The notes under the pieces were generated by a model that did no database searches, was not told the origin of the DNA, and saw only the letters and a list, made by a program, of their open reading frames with translations. This document shows, in pieces, positions 23,189 to 33,571 of a stretch of DNA of 64,000 nucleotides. The translations under genes and the position numbers were made by a program. The stretch's first letter is position 1, and the number at the start of each line of letters is the position of its first letter. Source of the DNA: Panagrolaimus kolymaensis (lineage: Eukaryota > Nematoda > Chromadorea > Rhabditida > Panagrolaimidae); assembly GCA_028622995.1 (NCBI GenBank), contig JAJQJQ010000089.1, positions 186,001-250,000 of the forward strand, written 5' to 3'.

Positions 23189-23717
23189 AATATTTTGTGC
23201 TATTCCTCCGTCGATTAAACTGATTATCATCTGTTACTTTTGTTTATTAACTTTTATATTATAAAAAATGTTGTTTTTGAATAAACTGAGTGGAATTTTT
23301 TTATTTTTGAGATGAGTTTATAGTTGATTACAATGAACATAATGTCCAGCAAAATATCACAAACAGTTTCATAACCGTTTCAACCACCTTAATGAACACT
23401 TTGTCGATTAGCGAGTAATTTTCGTTTTGGAAATGCACCAATTAATAAAATGTGGTAACGCCTATAAAAAATAGGTTCATTTTTAAACTTGTCAATGAAT
23501 GCTAAAACGCTTGAGCAATTTTCACCCTAAAATTATCGATAGATTTTCATCACGTTCATGCTTTTCAGTCAAAATTGTTGCTTTAGATCAAAATGTGCCA
23601 ACAGGCGGCCATTATTTAGCACATTTTGATTTTTCTTGTTTATTAATTAAGTATCCATAAATCAAAAATTGTTTATTAAAAGAAATAATAAATTATTAAA
23701 TGTAAAACATCAAAAAG
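23189..23717. other. Intergenic, contains a short hairpin
   Basis: No gene is seen. An inverted repeat ATCAAAATGTGC/GCACATTTTGAT at about 23589-23633 encloses a loop of about 20 nt. The left end is the 3' flank of the small secreted gene and the right end is the 3' flank of the zinc-repeat gene. Confidence 0.5.
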
Positions 23718-25750
23718 TTAAGGATTTAAACATTCTGGTGAACATTCATGATAATTATTTAAAACAACATATTCTTCTTTCTTTTCATTTCTCACAATTT
23801 TTGCGGAAACCAATTTATTATGGTTGAATTTGCAAGCGATACAAATATAAGTTCCACTTCGTTTATCGATGTTGTAAGTAAAGCAAAAATTTCGATTGGA
23901 TGAATCGAAAATAGTCATCACCGATTCCGGTCCATCGGTATATTCATATTCGCCTGGTTTTACAATGGTTTCTCGTTGAAGGGTTGAAGATTCAATCGGT
24001 TCACAAAAGTGTGGACTTCGTAAACGAATAAAACTTTCACCATTTGAATCTTTACCCATTTTTGCTGTGACATGTTTATTGATTTTTCGACTTTTACACT
24101 TTTGACAAACAAAAACATCTTTAGTTTTGTCATAATAAGTATATGTGTAACACAGGTCTTTATCTTCTGAAAAAATTAAAGAATTAATATTGAAAAGTAA
24201 AGGGTTTTTTAATTTGTTTAAAATTCAGGGTTTTTATACTCACCAGTTAGATAAACAACCAATCTAGGTTTAGAATTACTTAAACCATAAATAAATTCAA
24301 ACATGGGTTCTCGAATAACTTCATTTTCAAGATCTTCGGGCGTGTAAGCCAAAGGAGTACAAACATGATCATTTCGGCATCGAATATATTCAATATCAAG
24401 TGAATCCTTTCGAAGCCATGCAGTTAAAGATTTTCCTCGACTATGACAATTACTGCATCGGAAATATTTCTTTGCTTTTTCATAATAAAATTTATAACAC
24501 AATCGATTGTCTTCAGGATCGAGAAGAATGAGTTTTTGATTTCCGTTTTGAGTGGTTCTTAATTCAAAATTATAAAAATTCATCGATGATGTTGTTTCAC
24601 TTTGTTCATTATCTTCATTATCATCGTCATCGTCAGAGAGATTGGAGACTAGGTTATCGTGGTTATTGAGAGATTGATAAGTCCCCAAAAACCCAGGATT
24701 AGTCGATGACGAAGAGGACGATGGAAAACTAAAAAGGGATGTGGAACTTAAACTTGAATCAAATGAATATTATTAACTTCAAACTCACGCTTCATAATGA
24801 CCATTTCCTTCGTTTTGAGGTTCATAACCTTCTGAATCTCTAATTAATTGGGGTGCTTTGTCTCCTTCATCCTAAAAACTTTACTCAATTATTGAAAGTC
24901 CAAATTACAAATGAGTTTCAAAAAACCTTTTCTCCAAAAGCATCAAGAATTTTTCTAACCAATTCATCGCTCTCCGTGACTTCATTTGGCTTTTGCACAG
25001 GCAACACAGCAGTATTTTTGTTTTTAATTATGGAAGGTGTAGGTCGAATAACTTTAGGAAAATTTAGTACGGGTTTAGGAAATACTAGTTTTCGAAGTGG
25101 AGGTTTATTAAATATAATTGGAGGCAAATTAATGGTAGTGGTAGTTGCTGTTGTTGGTTTAAATCCACTTTCTTCAGGTTCTTCATCTTTTATTGTTATA
25201 ACATCCAATGGAACAACGCTGCTGCTATTATTATTATTATTAGATTGTCGACGACGTTTTGAAGCAGCTACTTGTAAGCTGAAAGAAGAACAATTTTTAT
25301 ATATTCTAATTTTGTAAAATTCAAAAGCAACAAAAATAACTTACTTTTCTGAAATCGTGGCTGCTTTTGTTGGAATTATAACTGGAGCTCGTCGCTTTTG
25401 TTGATGCTGCTCCATTTGTTGTTTCACCGTGGGTTTAGTCGGGAAAAGTAAATGATAAACTTCATTACTTCGAAACAATTCCAAAAGAAATCGTTTTTCT
25501 TCCGATTTGAATGAATCCAAAATATACAGAAGCAGTTGCTTTTCATGCGTCAAATCCATTTTAGACGTTGCTTTAGTTTTAATTCGATGAAAAATAGGAA
25601 ATAATATTTCATTTTCAAATATCTTTTTTCCTAACTAAAAAAATAAAGTAATAACATTTTTAAAGATACAAGAAAAATGGTTGAAAAACTAACATTATTA
25701 TCACTCGCTGGAGACGTGGATAAAGCTTTATTAAGCGCTGGAAATTCCAT
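23718..25750 (-). CDS. Protein with three C2HC-like zinc repeats (short paralog)
   Basis: At least six exons on the minus strand run from ATG 25750 to the stop at 23718 and give about 470 aa. The N-terminal part is helical (KQLLLYILDSFKSEEKRFLL) and then low complexity with KRRRQ, Asn and Ser runs and a basic-Pro segment. From about residue 290 come three repeats of about 85 aa. Each has a (L/F)C(Y/F) core, then Y-x-C-x2-C and H-x-C-x-P: CSNCHSRGKSLTAWL with HVCTP; CQKCKSRKINKHVTA with HFCEP; CIACKFNHNKLVSA with HECSP. The same unit occurs nine times in the gene at 39852. The ligand pattern C-x2-C...H-x-C recalls FLYWCH-type zinc fingers but spacing differs, so this is inference. The basic N-terminal stretch may be a nuclear signal. 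DNA, RNA or protein binding is unknown. Confidence 0.72.
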
Positions 25751-26235
25751 TGTGGTATAGTTTTGGCTAAAACTTTACAAAAGTTATTACACAAAATTCA
25801 TAAAAGGTGAAATATGATGAAATAAAAATTCAAGAATGGAAGAAGAAAAATGTGTGATTGATTTTCGCAAAAATTTACCCTGCATGTAGCAGCAGGGTAG
25901 TGTTAGAATGTGTGCGCTGTGCTGCCTGCATCTTTTTTTTGAATGACTCTCGTTTTTTCTTTCTTTACTGGGCAAAAAAAGAAAAGAAATTATTTGAACA
26001 TTTCAGACTAACTTTATAAGAAACACCATTCTACAATGAAAACAAAACATGAATGATAGTTTAACATAGCCATCTTTGAAAAGTACGTCCAACTCCAAAA
26101 TTTTACAAATAAATTCACTGAAAATACAGAGACAAACAAAAAATGATGCAAAGTAAGCGAGTAAGAAAACGTTTATTGGAGATCAAACAAGAACAAAAAT
26201 ATATAACTGAAAATAATACAAAAACAAAGATAAAA
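25751..26235. other. Promoter side of zinc-repeat gene / 3' flank of BCAS2
   Basis: AT-rich and without a gene. The stretch TACCCTGC...GCAGGGTA at 25876-25899 is a small perfect inverted repeat near the zinc-repeat gene's start and could be a protein-binding dyad. Confidence 0.45.
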
Positions 26236-27116
26236 TTACATTTCAATATTTTCAATGTTCTTCAAATGCTTTTCAATTTCATTTTTAGCATGTTTGATAG
26301 CTTCACGTAGATCATTCACTTTTCGAACTTCTTCTTCCCATGTGTCTTCAAGATCTTTGATTTGTTTTCCATATGCACTTTGTTGACGACTTCGTTCACG
26401 ATGAATATCATTCTTTGCTTTTTGAAGCTGAAAAATGAGAAAATGAATACAAAGAACAAAAGCAGATGAGAAAAAGTAATGATCAAAGATGCTTTTTTTG
26501 GAGTTCTTGTCACCAAATAGTCCAATAAAAGCAAAACATACTTCAGTCAATTTTCGAACAAGATTATCAGCAGTTGATTTCAAAGCAGTACTTTCTTGTC
26601 GATAGCTTGAAGGACCATGTTTTTGTATCAAAGATAATTGGAGGTGACGATAATCAGCATACATTAATTGAGCTTCAAACAAGTCCATAAACTAAAAACG
26701 TATCCATCAAAAGTTATTCAAGTAGAAAAAACACAAATAAACCTTCAATAATTCTTGTGGATCCTTCTTTTCCAATGTTTCCAAATCGGGTACACCAAAT
26801 CTTGATTCATCAAGAGCATCGAGAGGCTAAAAAACAAAACAATATGAAAAAGCAGATATAAAATTTTTCAAACCTGATTAGTTGCAACCATTTTCAACAT
26901 TTCATTTGTAGCAGGAGTTAACCATTTATCAGATTCGGTGGGAAAATCAGCTAAATAATTTTTGACTCTTGGATATCGTTTACATTCTTCATCAATAAGT
27001 TGATTGGCTTCTGATTTCTGTTCTTTCGTTAAAGTTCCATCAAAATATGGCAATGAATTTGCTGCATAATCTGGATCAAGTTTAGCAACAAGTGGTTGAG
27101 GAATTTCTGATGACAT
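26236..27116 (-). CDS. BCAS2: Pre-mRNA-splicing factor BCAS2/SPF27 homolog
   Basis: Four exons give about 255 aa, close to the usual ~225 aa. The ATG at 27116 starts MSSEIPQPLVAKLDPDY. The family's early motif is seen as SLPYFDGTLTKEQKSEANQL with YPRVKNYLADFP. The middle has QLMYADYRHLQLSLIQKHGP, corresponding to the QLEHQ...RIENLELM...HG segment of the human protein. The C-terminal half is a long coiled coil (ERSRQQSAYGKQIKDLEDTW). SPF27 is a core subunit of the Prp19/CDC5L complex that activates the spliceosome in the nucleus. Introns are short and canonical. The gene lies next to the zinc-repeat gene in the same orientation with about 490 bp between, so it is unlikely to be in an operon with it. 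Confidence 0.88.
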
Positions 27117-27409
27117 CGTTGTTGATGATTGATTTGATTTGAGAACTCTAAAAAATAGTTCGATCGAAGAATTGAATGAAACAAAAGAAAAAAATTTGTT
27201 AGCAAAGTTGCGAAAATGAAGGGATTCATCTTTGCACTATGACATGTAAGGCCAAAGTCACTCATTTTTTGAAATTGCAAAGATTGGAACAAAGCTTTTT
27301 TCATGCATGAAAAATCCAAAATGAATTTTCAAATATCAACGAAGAAGAAAAAATAGGTAAACATGACCCAATATTAAAAAACTTTCTAATAAATTTATTT
27401 TGATTGACC

Positions 27410-27640
27410 TCAAGCAACCAAGTTTGTAATATTTTTGCCACTGTCCTTTGATAAGGATTCAGCAAGGTGGTCATAATTCTTTTTATCAGCGGCATTATAT
27501 TCTTAAAAGATAGTTGTATATTTTTCGTCCTAAGCAATTCTAAGGCCAATAACTTCCTTAATTTTTGAAAGAAAACGTTCGTTTTCATATCGAGCTCTTC
27601 TGCTTGCAAATGATAAATCTTTTGATGATAGTTTTTCATT
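27410..27640 (-). CDS. Possible fragment of an unrecognised gene
   Basis: Two minus-strand segments have protein-like composition: SFASRRARYENERFLSKIKE (about 27555-27620) and YNAADKKNYDHLAESLSKDS ending in a TGA at 27410. An intron-like interval (GTTATTGG...TTTTAAG) lies between, but the phases do not agree and no clean start was found. It may be a decayed gene or chance. I recognise no family. Confidence 0.25.
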
Positions 27641-28900
27641 TACTATTTGATATTCGCATTTTTGTTTTTTACTTTTCGAAGTATAATAAAATTTTATTAA
27701 ATTTTGGCAAGTCAAATGAAAATAAAACTTTTTTGTTTTTCATAAAAAGTTGCCCTGGAGAAAAATAAAAAAATATAAATCAAATATTCAAAACAAAAAA
27801 ACCAAAGGTTCAAAACTGTGAAGAAAAAACAGTGTAAAAGATGCAAGCAAAATTGCTCGATTCAATTTGCTCTATAAGAGCAAAAATTGTAAAAAGTGTT
27901 TCGTAAAAAAAAGGTGTTATAAACAAACGATGTAATATATCGACCCAAAAAATGGAATAACCTTTTATTATTGATTGAATTGAAAAGAAAAAAAATCTTG
28001 TGCCTTTAATTTAGCTTTATGAGCAACGCTGGTATGTATTTTTTTGCTCAAACCAGCGGATTACATTACATTTTTTTCCAAAATTTTGACGCTATTTTTT
28101 AATTACCACTTTTGAATATTTTATTTTTGTTTTTTTAATTAATTAATATATTTAAACTCGCTCAATCTATTATTGGCAATCAGCATGGGTGAAATGTATT
28201 AAATTATTTTTTGAAAAGTTAGTTTGGTACATATATTATTGAAAGAGGTGTGTGTCGTTTTACTTGATAAATCGGAAATTGTTTTATGCGAAAATATAAC
28301 AAATCAAAAGTAAAATATTTTAAACTACTTTTAAGGTAAATTGTAATAAATATTATTTTATGTTTGTTTTTCATTAAACCACCAAAAAATTTCTCGTAAC
28401 ACATCCGATACTTATTGGATTTCTCTATTTCCCAAATTACCTGAAAATCCAGATGTAACTGAACTCCCTTCAATTGAAACAATAGAATTTGAAAATTACT
28501 TTTTTTATGAGAAATATTTATTAAGCAACAAGAATTTTTTTATTGCTTCCATTAAAAAATTGCTACACTGTCAAATTAATTAACGTCATAAGTTTCTAAA
28601 CGTAAGAAGCAAATTAAAAAATGTAAAATGTTTTCCTCAAAAAAATCATTGCGAAAAATAAGCACAAAAATTTATGTGACTCTTTTGCGATTCCTTTTGT
28701 TTTTCAAAAAATATCAATTAAAATAGGATTAAATGCCTCTACCTTAATGACATGGGTGCGCCTGCTTATCACATTCAATGGAAAGTTAACGTCATTCGTT
28801 AACGTTGAATTATGATGAATCATATATGTATTTTTGTATAAAAATTTTATAGCCTTTGACTACGGCATATTCAAATACCTTTATTGAGTCCTTTTTTTTT
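27641..28900. other. Intergenic AT-rich DNA
   Basis: No supportable gene. A short perfect inverted repeat GTTAACG/CGTTAAC occurs near 28787-28805. Open frames here (for example 28219-28482) have low-complexity composition. Confidence 0.5.
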
Positions 28901-28904
28901 AATT

Positions 28905-29080
28905 TTTCGAGTAATAATTTTTCGATCATCCGCTAAAAATGCTGCATCTCTTGCTTGAATATACATATGTTGGTAAAAGTGATTCTGTTTTTACAACTTT
29001 GGTTGGAATTGTAAGATTAGCCAGTGAGGTAGTCGGATTATTTGTGAAACAGAGCATGGGCATTAAACGTTTATTTTTTG
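28905..29080 (-). pseudogene. Decayed copy of the last exon of the PPxY membrane-protein gene
   Basis: The plus-strand text here lines up with 30571-30730: TTTTCGATCATCCGCT, AATGCTGCATCTC, GCTTGAATATA, ATGTTGGT, GATTCTG, TTGGTTGGAATTGTAAGAT and GCATGGGCA occur in the same order. The reading frame is broken by substitutions and indels. It is a partial duplicate of the 3' coding exon, separated from its parent by the FMP52-like gene. Confidence 0.72.
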
Positions 29081-29220
29081 AAAAATATAGTTTACAACAA
29101 CAAAAAAAGGTAAACAGATGAGAGATTCTATGGACTAGATAAAAATAGATAAAAGAAAATGGTCAAAAGAAGTACAAATTTTTTTCAACCATTTTACAAA
29201 AAACTTTGTCCACGCTTCAT

Positions 29221-29907
29221 TCATGGATGGTATTTCTTCACCATTTCTGTCAGTTTGGTTCCAGAGATAATTTCCACGATTGGTTCATCACCTGGTGCTA
29301 AAGGTTTCTCAGCTAATTCAACCGCAATACGACCCACATCTGCAGCAAATATAGGATATCCTCCAATAAATGAAAATGGAGTATCACGAACACATTTAAG
29401 GATTCCCGATACTAAGCCTTCCATAAATCTAGGAGTATCTCTTTCACCAATTAAATATCCAGGCTGGAGAATAATAGTTCGGGGAAATTTTAAGTTGATT
29501 ATATCTTCTTCTAGCCTTCCTTTAGTTTTTAAATAAAGAAGATATGAATTTTTATTTGCTGCTCCTGAAGATATTAACACAATAGTTTGAATTCCAGATT
29601 CTTTAGCGGCTTTAGCACATTCATAATTAACTCCATAATCAATTTTAACAAAATTATCTGCCGAACCAGCCGAAGCTCGAGTGGAACCAAATGCAGAGAA
29701 AAACACTTGAACACCATCTTCATGTTTAATAAGTTCAGGCCATTTATCGGTATCACCTTCCACAATGGACTTAACTTTATCCGTTGTTGAAGGACTTTCA
29801 CGTCGACCAATGGTAAATAATTTATTGAAAAAATTTGATTTTTCTGAATTAGCTAAAATACTTTTACCAACTAATCCTGTAGCACCAATAAGCAATGCAG
29901 TAACCAT
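29221..29907 (-). CDS. FMP52/HTATIP2-like NAD(P)-binding protein, intronless
   Basis: A single exon encodes 228 aa. The start is ATG at 29907; an upstream TTG-initiated extension is not used. The Rossmann glycine motif is GATGLVGKSIL near the N-terminus. Family landmarks follow: FSAFGSTRASAGS, VKIDYGVNYECAKAAKESG, VLISSGAAN, YLKTKGRLEEDI, and LQPGYLIGERDTPRFME. This pattern belongs to the atypical short-chain dehydrogenase group that includes fungal mitochondrial Fmp52 and animal HTATIP2/TIP30, and by motif spacing it looks closer to Fmp52. These proteins bind NADPH, and their substrate is poorly defined. The gene is unusual here in having no intron while nearly all neighbours have several. 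Horizontal transfer from a fungus or retroposition are both possible and neither is shown. Confidence 0.85.
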   Translation of the reverse strand: MVTALLIGATGLVGKSILANSEKSNFFNKLFTIGRRESPSTTDKVKSIVEGDTDKWPELIKHEDGVQVFFSAFGSTRASAGSADNFVKIDYGVNYECAKAAKESGIQTIVLISSGAANKNSYLLYLKTKGRLEEDIINLKFPRTIILQPGYLIGERDTPRFMEGLVSGILKCVRDTPFSFIGGYPIFAADVGRIAVELAEKPLAPGDEPIVEIISGTKLTEMVKKYHP

Positions 29908-30562
29908 TTTGATCTTCAATTATAAAAATATGATGAATGAAATGACAGTTAAATAATTTTTTTTAAAACAAACGTTGATAAACAAAAACTTTTTTGATGA
30001 TAAAAAAAAGAATGGAAAGACTTGCTTTTAGAACAAAAAAAAGGAGTTAACAATCGATAGTCATTGGCGAATATTATGCCAGACTGTGCTGCTGAATATT
30101 TGTTTTTTAAATATAACCAACCAAATGGCCGAGCTGAGATTCAATAAAAACAAATTTAAATCAAAAAATAAAAACAATCTCTGATTTAATTTTACACGAA
30201 TCATCTTGAAAACAAAGCCAATTATGTATCTTCAAAGCTTGACTCTTTTTTTTTAAAATTCTTTTCAAAACTCATTCCATTGAATAAATATGCTAACAAC
30301 ATTTCCTACTTAAAATTTTTTATTTAACAAATTTAACTTTAATTAAACATATAAAAATATTGCAAAGAAGCCCAAGATATTTTTAAACCAAAATAATAAT
30401 ACATATATATATTACAAAGCTCAAGCAGTTGTTGTTGCTTAAAAGAACGTGAAAAAAAGCTAATACAAAAACTAAAAATGAAACTTTTTTTATATACAAT
30501 TTATCTTCCTTGATTTATTATTGCAAGCTTTTCTTAAACATTTTTTATCGAGTGTTTGTTAT
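29908..30562. other. Intergenic spacer
   Basis: No gene is visible. This is the 5' flank of the FMP52-like gene and the 3' flank of the PPxY gene, with A/T runs and an ACATATATATATT tract at about 30402. Confidence 0.5.
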
Positions 30563-31087
30563 TTAAATTTCTCGAGTAATTATTTTTCGATCATCCGCTG
30601 AAAAGGCTGCATCTTCAGCTTGAATATATGTTGGTGGAGGAGATTCTGATTTTGTTACATCAACAACAACATGAGTTGGAGTTGTAAGATCAATTTCTTC
30701 ATAAAGTGGAGGCATGGGCACAAAAATTGATGATGATGGAAGAGATTTAACATATGCATCCGTTTGGGCCATTTTATATGGTTTACCATAAGTTAATTGA
30801 GGTTGTTGAGAAGCATAAAAACGTTCCAAAAGTGAAAAGGATAGAATGTTTGATTCAGTTGGAAGTGGTGGTTCTGCAACAACAAAAATGTTTGATTAAT
30901 TGTTTTTATAGACAAAAAAATGGCGAATCTTACCAGGTTCTTTCTTTCTTGGTAATACATCAAGATGCTTTTTAACATTTTTGGTGTAACGCTTTTCATA
31001 TGCTTTTCGCATCATTCGTGTTCCAAGAATAGCAGAAGTTATAACGCAAAAAGTAAAAATGATGGCAAGTCCAATAACAAAAAGCAT
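30563..31087 (-). CDS. Single-pass membrane protein with two PPxY motifs
   Basis: Two exons join in phase (GGTAAGATTC donor at about 30933, TTGTTGCAG acceptor at about 30875) to give about 150 aa. An N-terminal hydrophobic span (MLFVIGLAIIFTFCVITSAI) acts as signal-anchor. It is followed by a very basic stretch (RMMRKAYEKRYTKNVKKH) that should face the cytosol. The tail carries MPPLYEE and PPPTYIQ, two PPxY motifs that bind WW domains of Nedd4-type ubiquitin ligases. The architecture matches membrane adaptors that recruit such ligases for receptor sorting, so that is the likely role, but no named ortholog is recognised. A decayed copy of its last exon is at 28905. Confidence 0.75.
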
Positions 31088-31138
31088 TTTTCTGAAAAAA
31101 TATTATGGGATAATAAATTTTACTTATTAATTTTTTTT

Positions 31139-33571
31139 GATAGTAATTGTTTTAGAATTATTATTGCTACGTTTTAGTTACTCTCTTTTTTGAGAGTAAT
31201 CTTATTTTGTCTAATATCGCATAAAAAATTTGCTATCACTACCTACTTACCGTAACTTTTTGTTTTTGTTTCAAAATATCAATTAAAATAATTTTATTCA
31301 GTTTCGATATCCGTTTGCAATTTTAATGATTTGAATTCCGGATTGATTAAATTTGACCGTTTAATTTGAAGGGTTGAATAAATAAAAGCTTCAAGGAAAG
31401 TTGGAATCTGGCCAAATTTGAGCTTGGGTTTTCCGGCACTCAAATGCCGGAAATCGTTTAGGATTCAATTTGGTGGATCTCAGTTTCAATGCTAGTCCGT
31501 TCGGCGGACTATCCGTTAATATTATTTTAATTGAAAAAGAAAAAATTGAAGTCGAAGGGAAATCAAACGACGCCAATCTGAATAAATTTAATTAAAACTT
31601 TTGACGAAAAAAGGTTTCCCTTTCGTCAAAGCTTTTTTTGAAAATAACAAAAAAATAAATAAAGGTCGTTGAGTGGAGTTGAAAAAAATGGATGAGTGAA
31701 AAGTTTGGATTAGCTGGAAAAAAAAATGAAACTAATTATTAGAAAGAAAAAATAAAAAGCATCAAACACGGAACATAAAAAATTTTATGAGAGTAATCAA
31801 TTTTGAGCGATACTTTTTATGTTTATGATTACTATCCAATAAATAAAAAAACCACGAGTCAGACAAAAAAAAAATACGACGACTAAAACTATTTAATTCA
31901 AGGACAAACTTTAAAAATGTAAAAAAATGAATAAAATTAATTTTTCAGTATTATGAAATTTTGACAGTAAGCGAAATACGAAAATAATATTTGGGTTTTT
32001 GTTACTATCGCTTTGATCAAAGTCAAAGGTAACTATTTTGAGCAATTTTTTCTTATTTTTTCTTATTTTTAATTACTGCCAAAAAAAATTTTTATCACAA
32101 AAGAAAACTGCATTTTTGTTTTGATAGAAAAACATAAAGAACCCGATGAACACAAATAAATCATCAGTTCCAAAGCGCAAATATAAAAAAAAACGAAGGT
32201 TTTTTTCTGCGCATTTTATTCAGTCATTGATAGTAACCATAAATTGGCAATAATTTACACTTTTTTTCTTACTTTTAATAATAATAAAAAAAGAAAGAAG
32301 GAGTGAAAGTGATAAAATTTGAGCAATGATTACAAAATATATAGTTATTCTCATATTTTCGAAAGTGGTGAAAAAAGGAAAGAATTACTAACAATTCTTG
32401 TTCCCAAAAAAAGGTTAGAAAAAGAAAATAAAGTAATCATGCATTTATTTATTTGCACCTACGCTGAAGAAAAATGATAGTAACAAGCGTTTGACGATAA
32501 TAGGCTTGTTTTGGTTACTATCAACCAGAAAATAAAAATATTTTATTCAACAAATAAAAAATAACATAAATTTTGAAAATCGCTGTCCCCAAAATAAAGC
32601 GAAAGGCAGGCAGACTGATCAAAAACTATTTTTCGATGGAAAAGTTAATACTTTTTTATATTCAAAAAAAATTATGGACATGGAAAAAAGGAGGGAGTTT
32701 GTAAACTGAAAGTAAAAAAATATATACGTGACTAGGAAAAAGGGTTATAGGATAGGGATTTGCATTTTTTATGACAAAATGAAACACAGAGAAGAGAGAA
32801 TAAATGTGTGTTATTGAATATTGAGCGATGAGAAAAAAAGAGAGAAAAGGCTCGCAGATTAGATTTAAAAAAATTGATTTAAAAATTATTATGAATATTG
32901 AGAGAGAAAAAAAGAGAGAGATAAAGAAAAGGTTTAGTCTGCGGAAAAAAACAATTTGCGTCAATGGATGCACTTAGAGGTCGGATGACTTTGGATTTTA
33001 GTAGTCAATATGATTTTAGAATCAAAAAAAGGATAATAAAAAAGTTTGTATCTTTTTTTATGGAATAAATTTTTGTTATATTTCGAGAATTCTAAGCCAC
33101 GTCAGAAAGCAACCGGTATCATGAGTCTTGGTTTCGACCGTTAAATAAACTTTTAAATTTCTAGACATCAAAAATTTCACATTCCTCTTGCTTTGTTGTT
33201 GTTTCCTGAATTTGCGTCATTTTTCTCATTCGCTAAACAAAATTATTTTTTTATCGCGTGCTTTTAAAATAATGATAGTAACAAAAACAACATAGTTATC
33301 GCCAAATGTTTGTTACTCTCTTTATTAAAGTACTAAAATTAGCGTGGGTGCAAAAACAAAACAAAAAAAGCGTAATTACTTTGTTTTTCGAACATTCTTT
33401 GGCATGAAAATTGTTACTAATGCGTTCTTTTAATAAGTCTCTTCGGGGAGTGATAGTAATAATAAACTTTCCAAGTATCGTTCGGATTATGTTACTCTCT
33501 TCTCACCAAAAAGCTGCAGTTTGAGCATAGTAAAGATAAAATAACAATAAACCTTTTTTCTTTTTACTATC
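31139..33571. repeat. Cluster of GATAGTAAC/GTTACTATC dyads
   Basis: The 9-mer GA(T/G)AGTAA(C/T) and its complement recur, often as inverted pairs about 48 bp end to end. Pairs are 31789/31828, 32476/32514, 33274/33312 and 33452/33491; singles lie at 31139, 31177, 31192, 32001, 32229, 33413 and about 33563. The pairs keep a nearly constant spacing (motif starts 38-39 bp apart). This is too regular for chance in AT-rich DNA. Confidence 0.7.
31278..31532. mobile_element. Small foldback (MITE-like) element
   Basis: The sequence CAATTAAAATAATTT at the left is inverted at the right as ATATTATTTTAATTG. The interior has two G+C-rich stem-loops (TTTCCGGCA...TGCCGGAAA at 31429-31452 and AGTCCG...CGGACT at 31494-31510). 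A third hairpin (TTTGACGAAA...TTTCGTCAAA at 31598-31630) lies just outside. There is no coding capacity. It resembles a non-autonomous inverted-repeat element or a structured noncoding RNA. Confidence 0.5.

Noticed and set aside
24853..25317. 154-aa plus-strand frame
   Set aside because: Antisense shadow of exons of the minus-strand zinc-repeat gene, whose frames join in phase.
31391..31576. 61-aa minus-strand frame in the foldback element
   Set aside because: It reads through the hairpin arms and ends within them; no coding signal.
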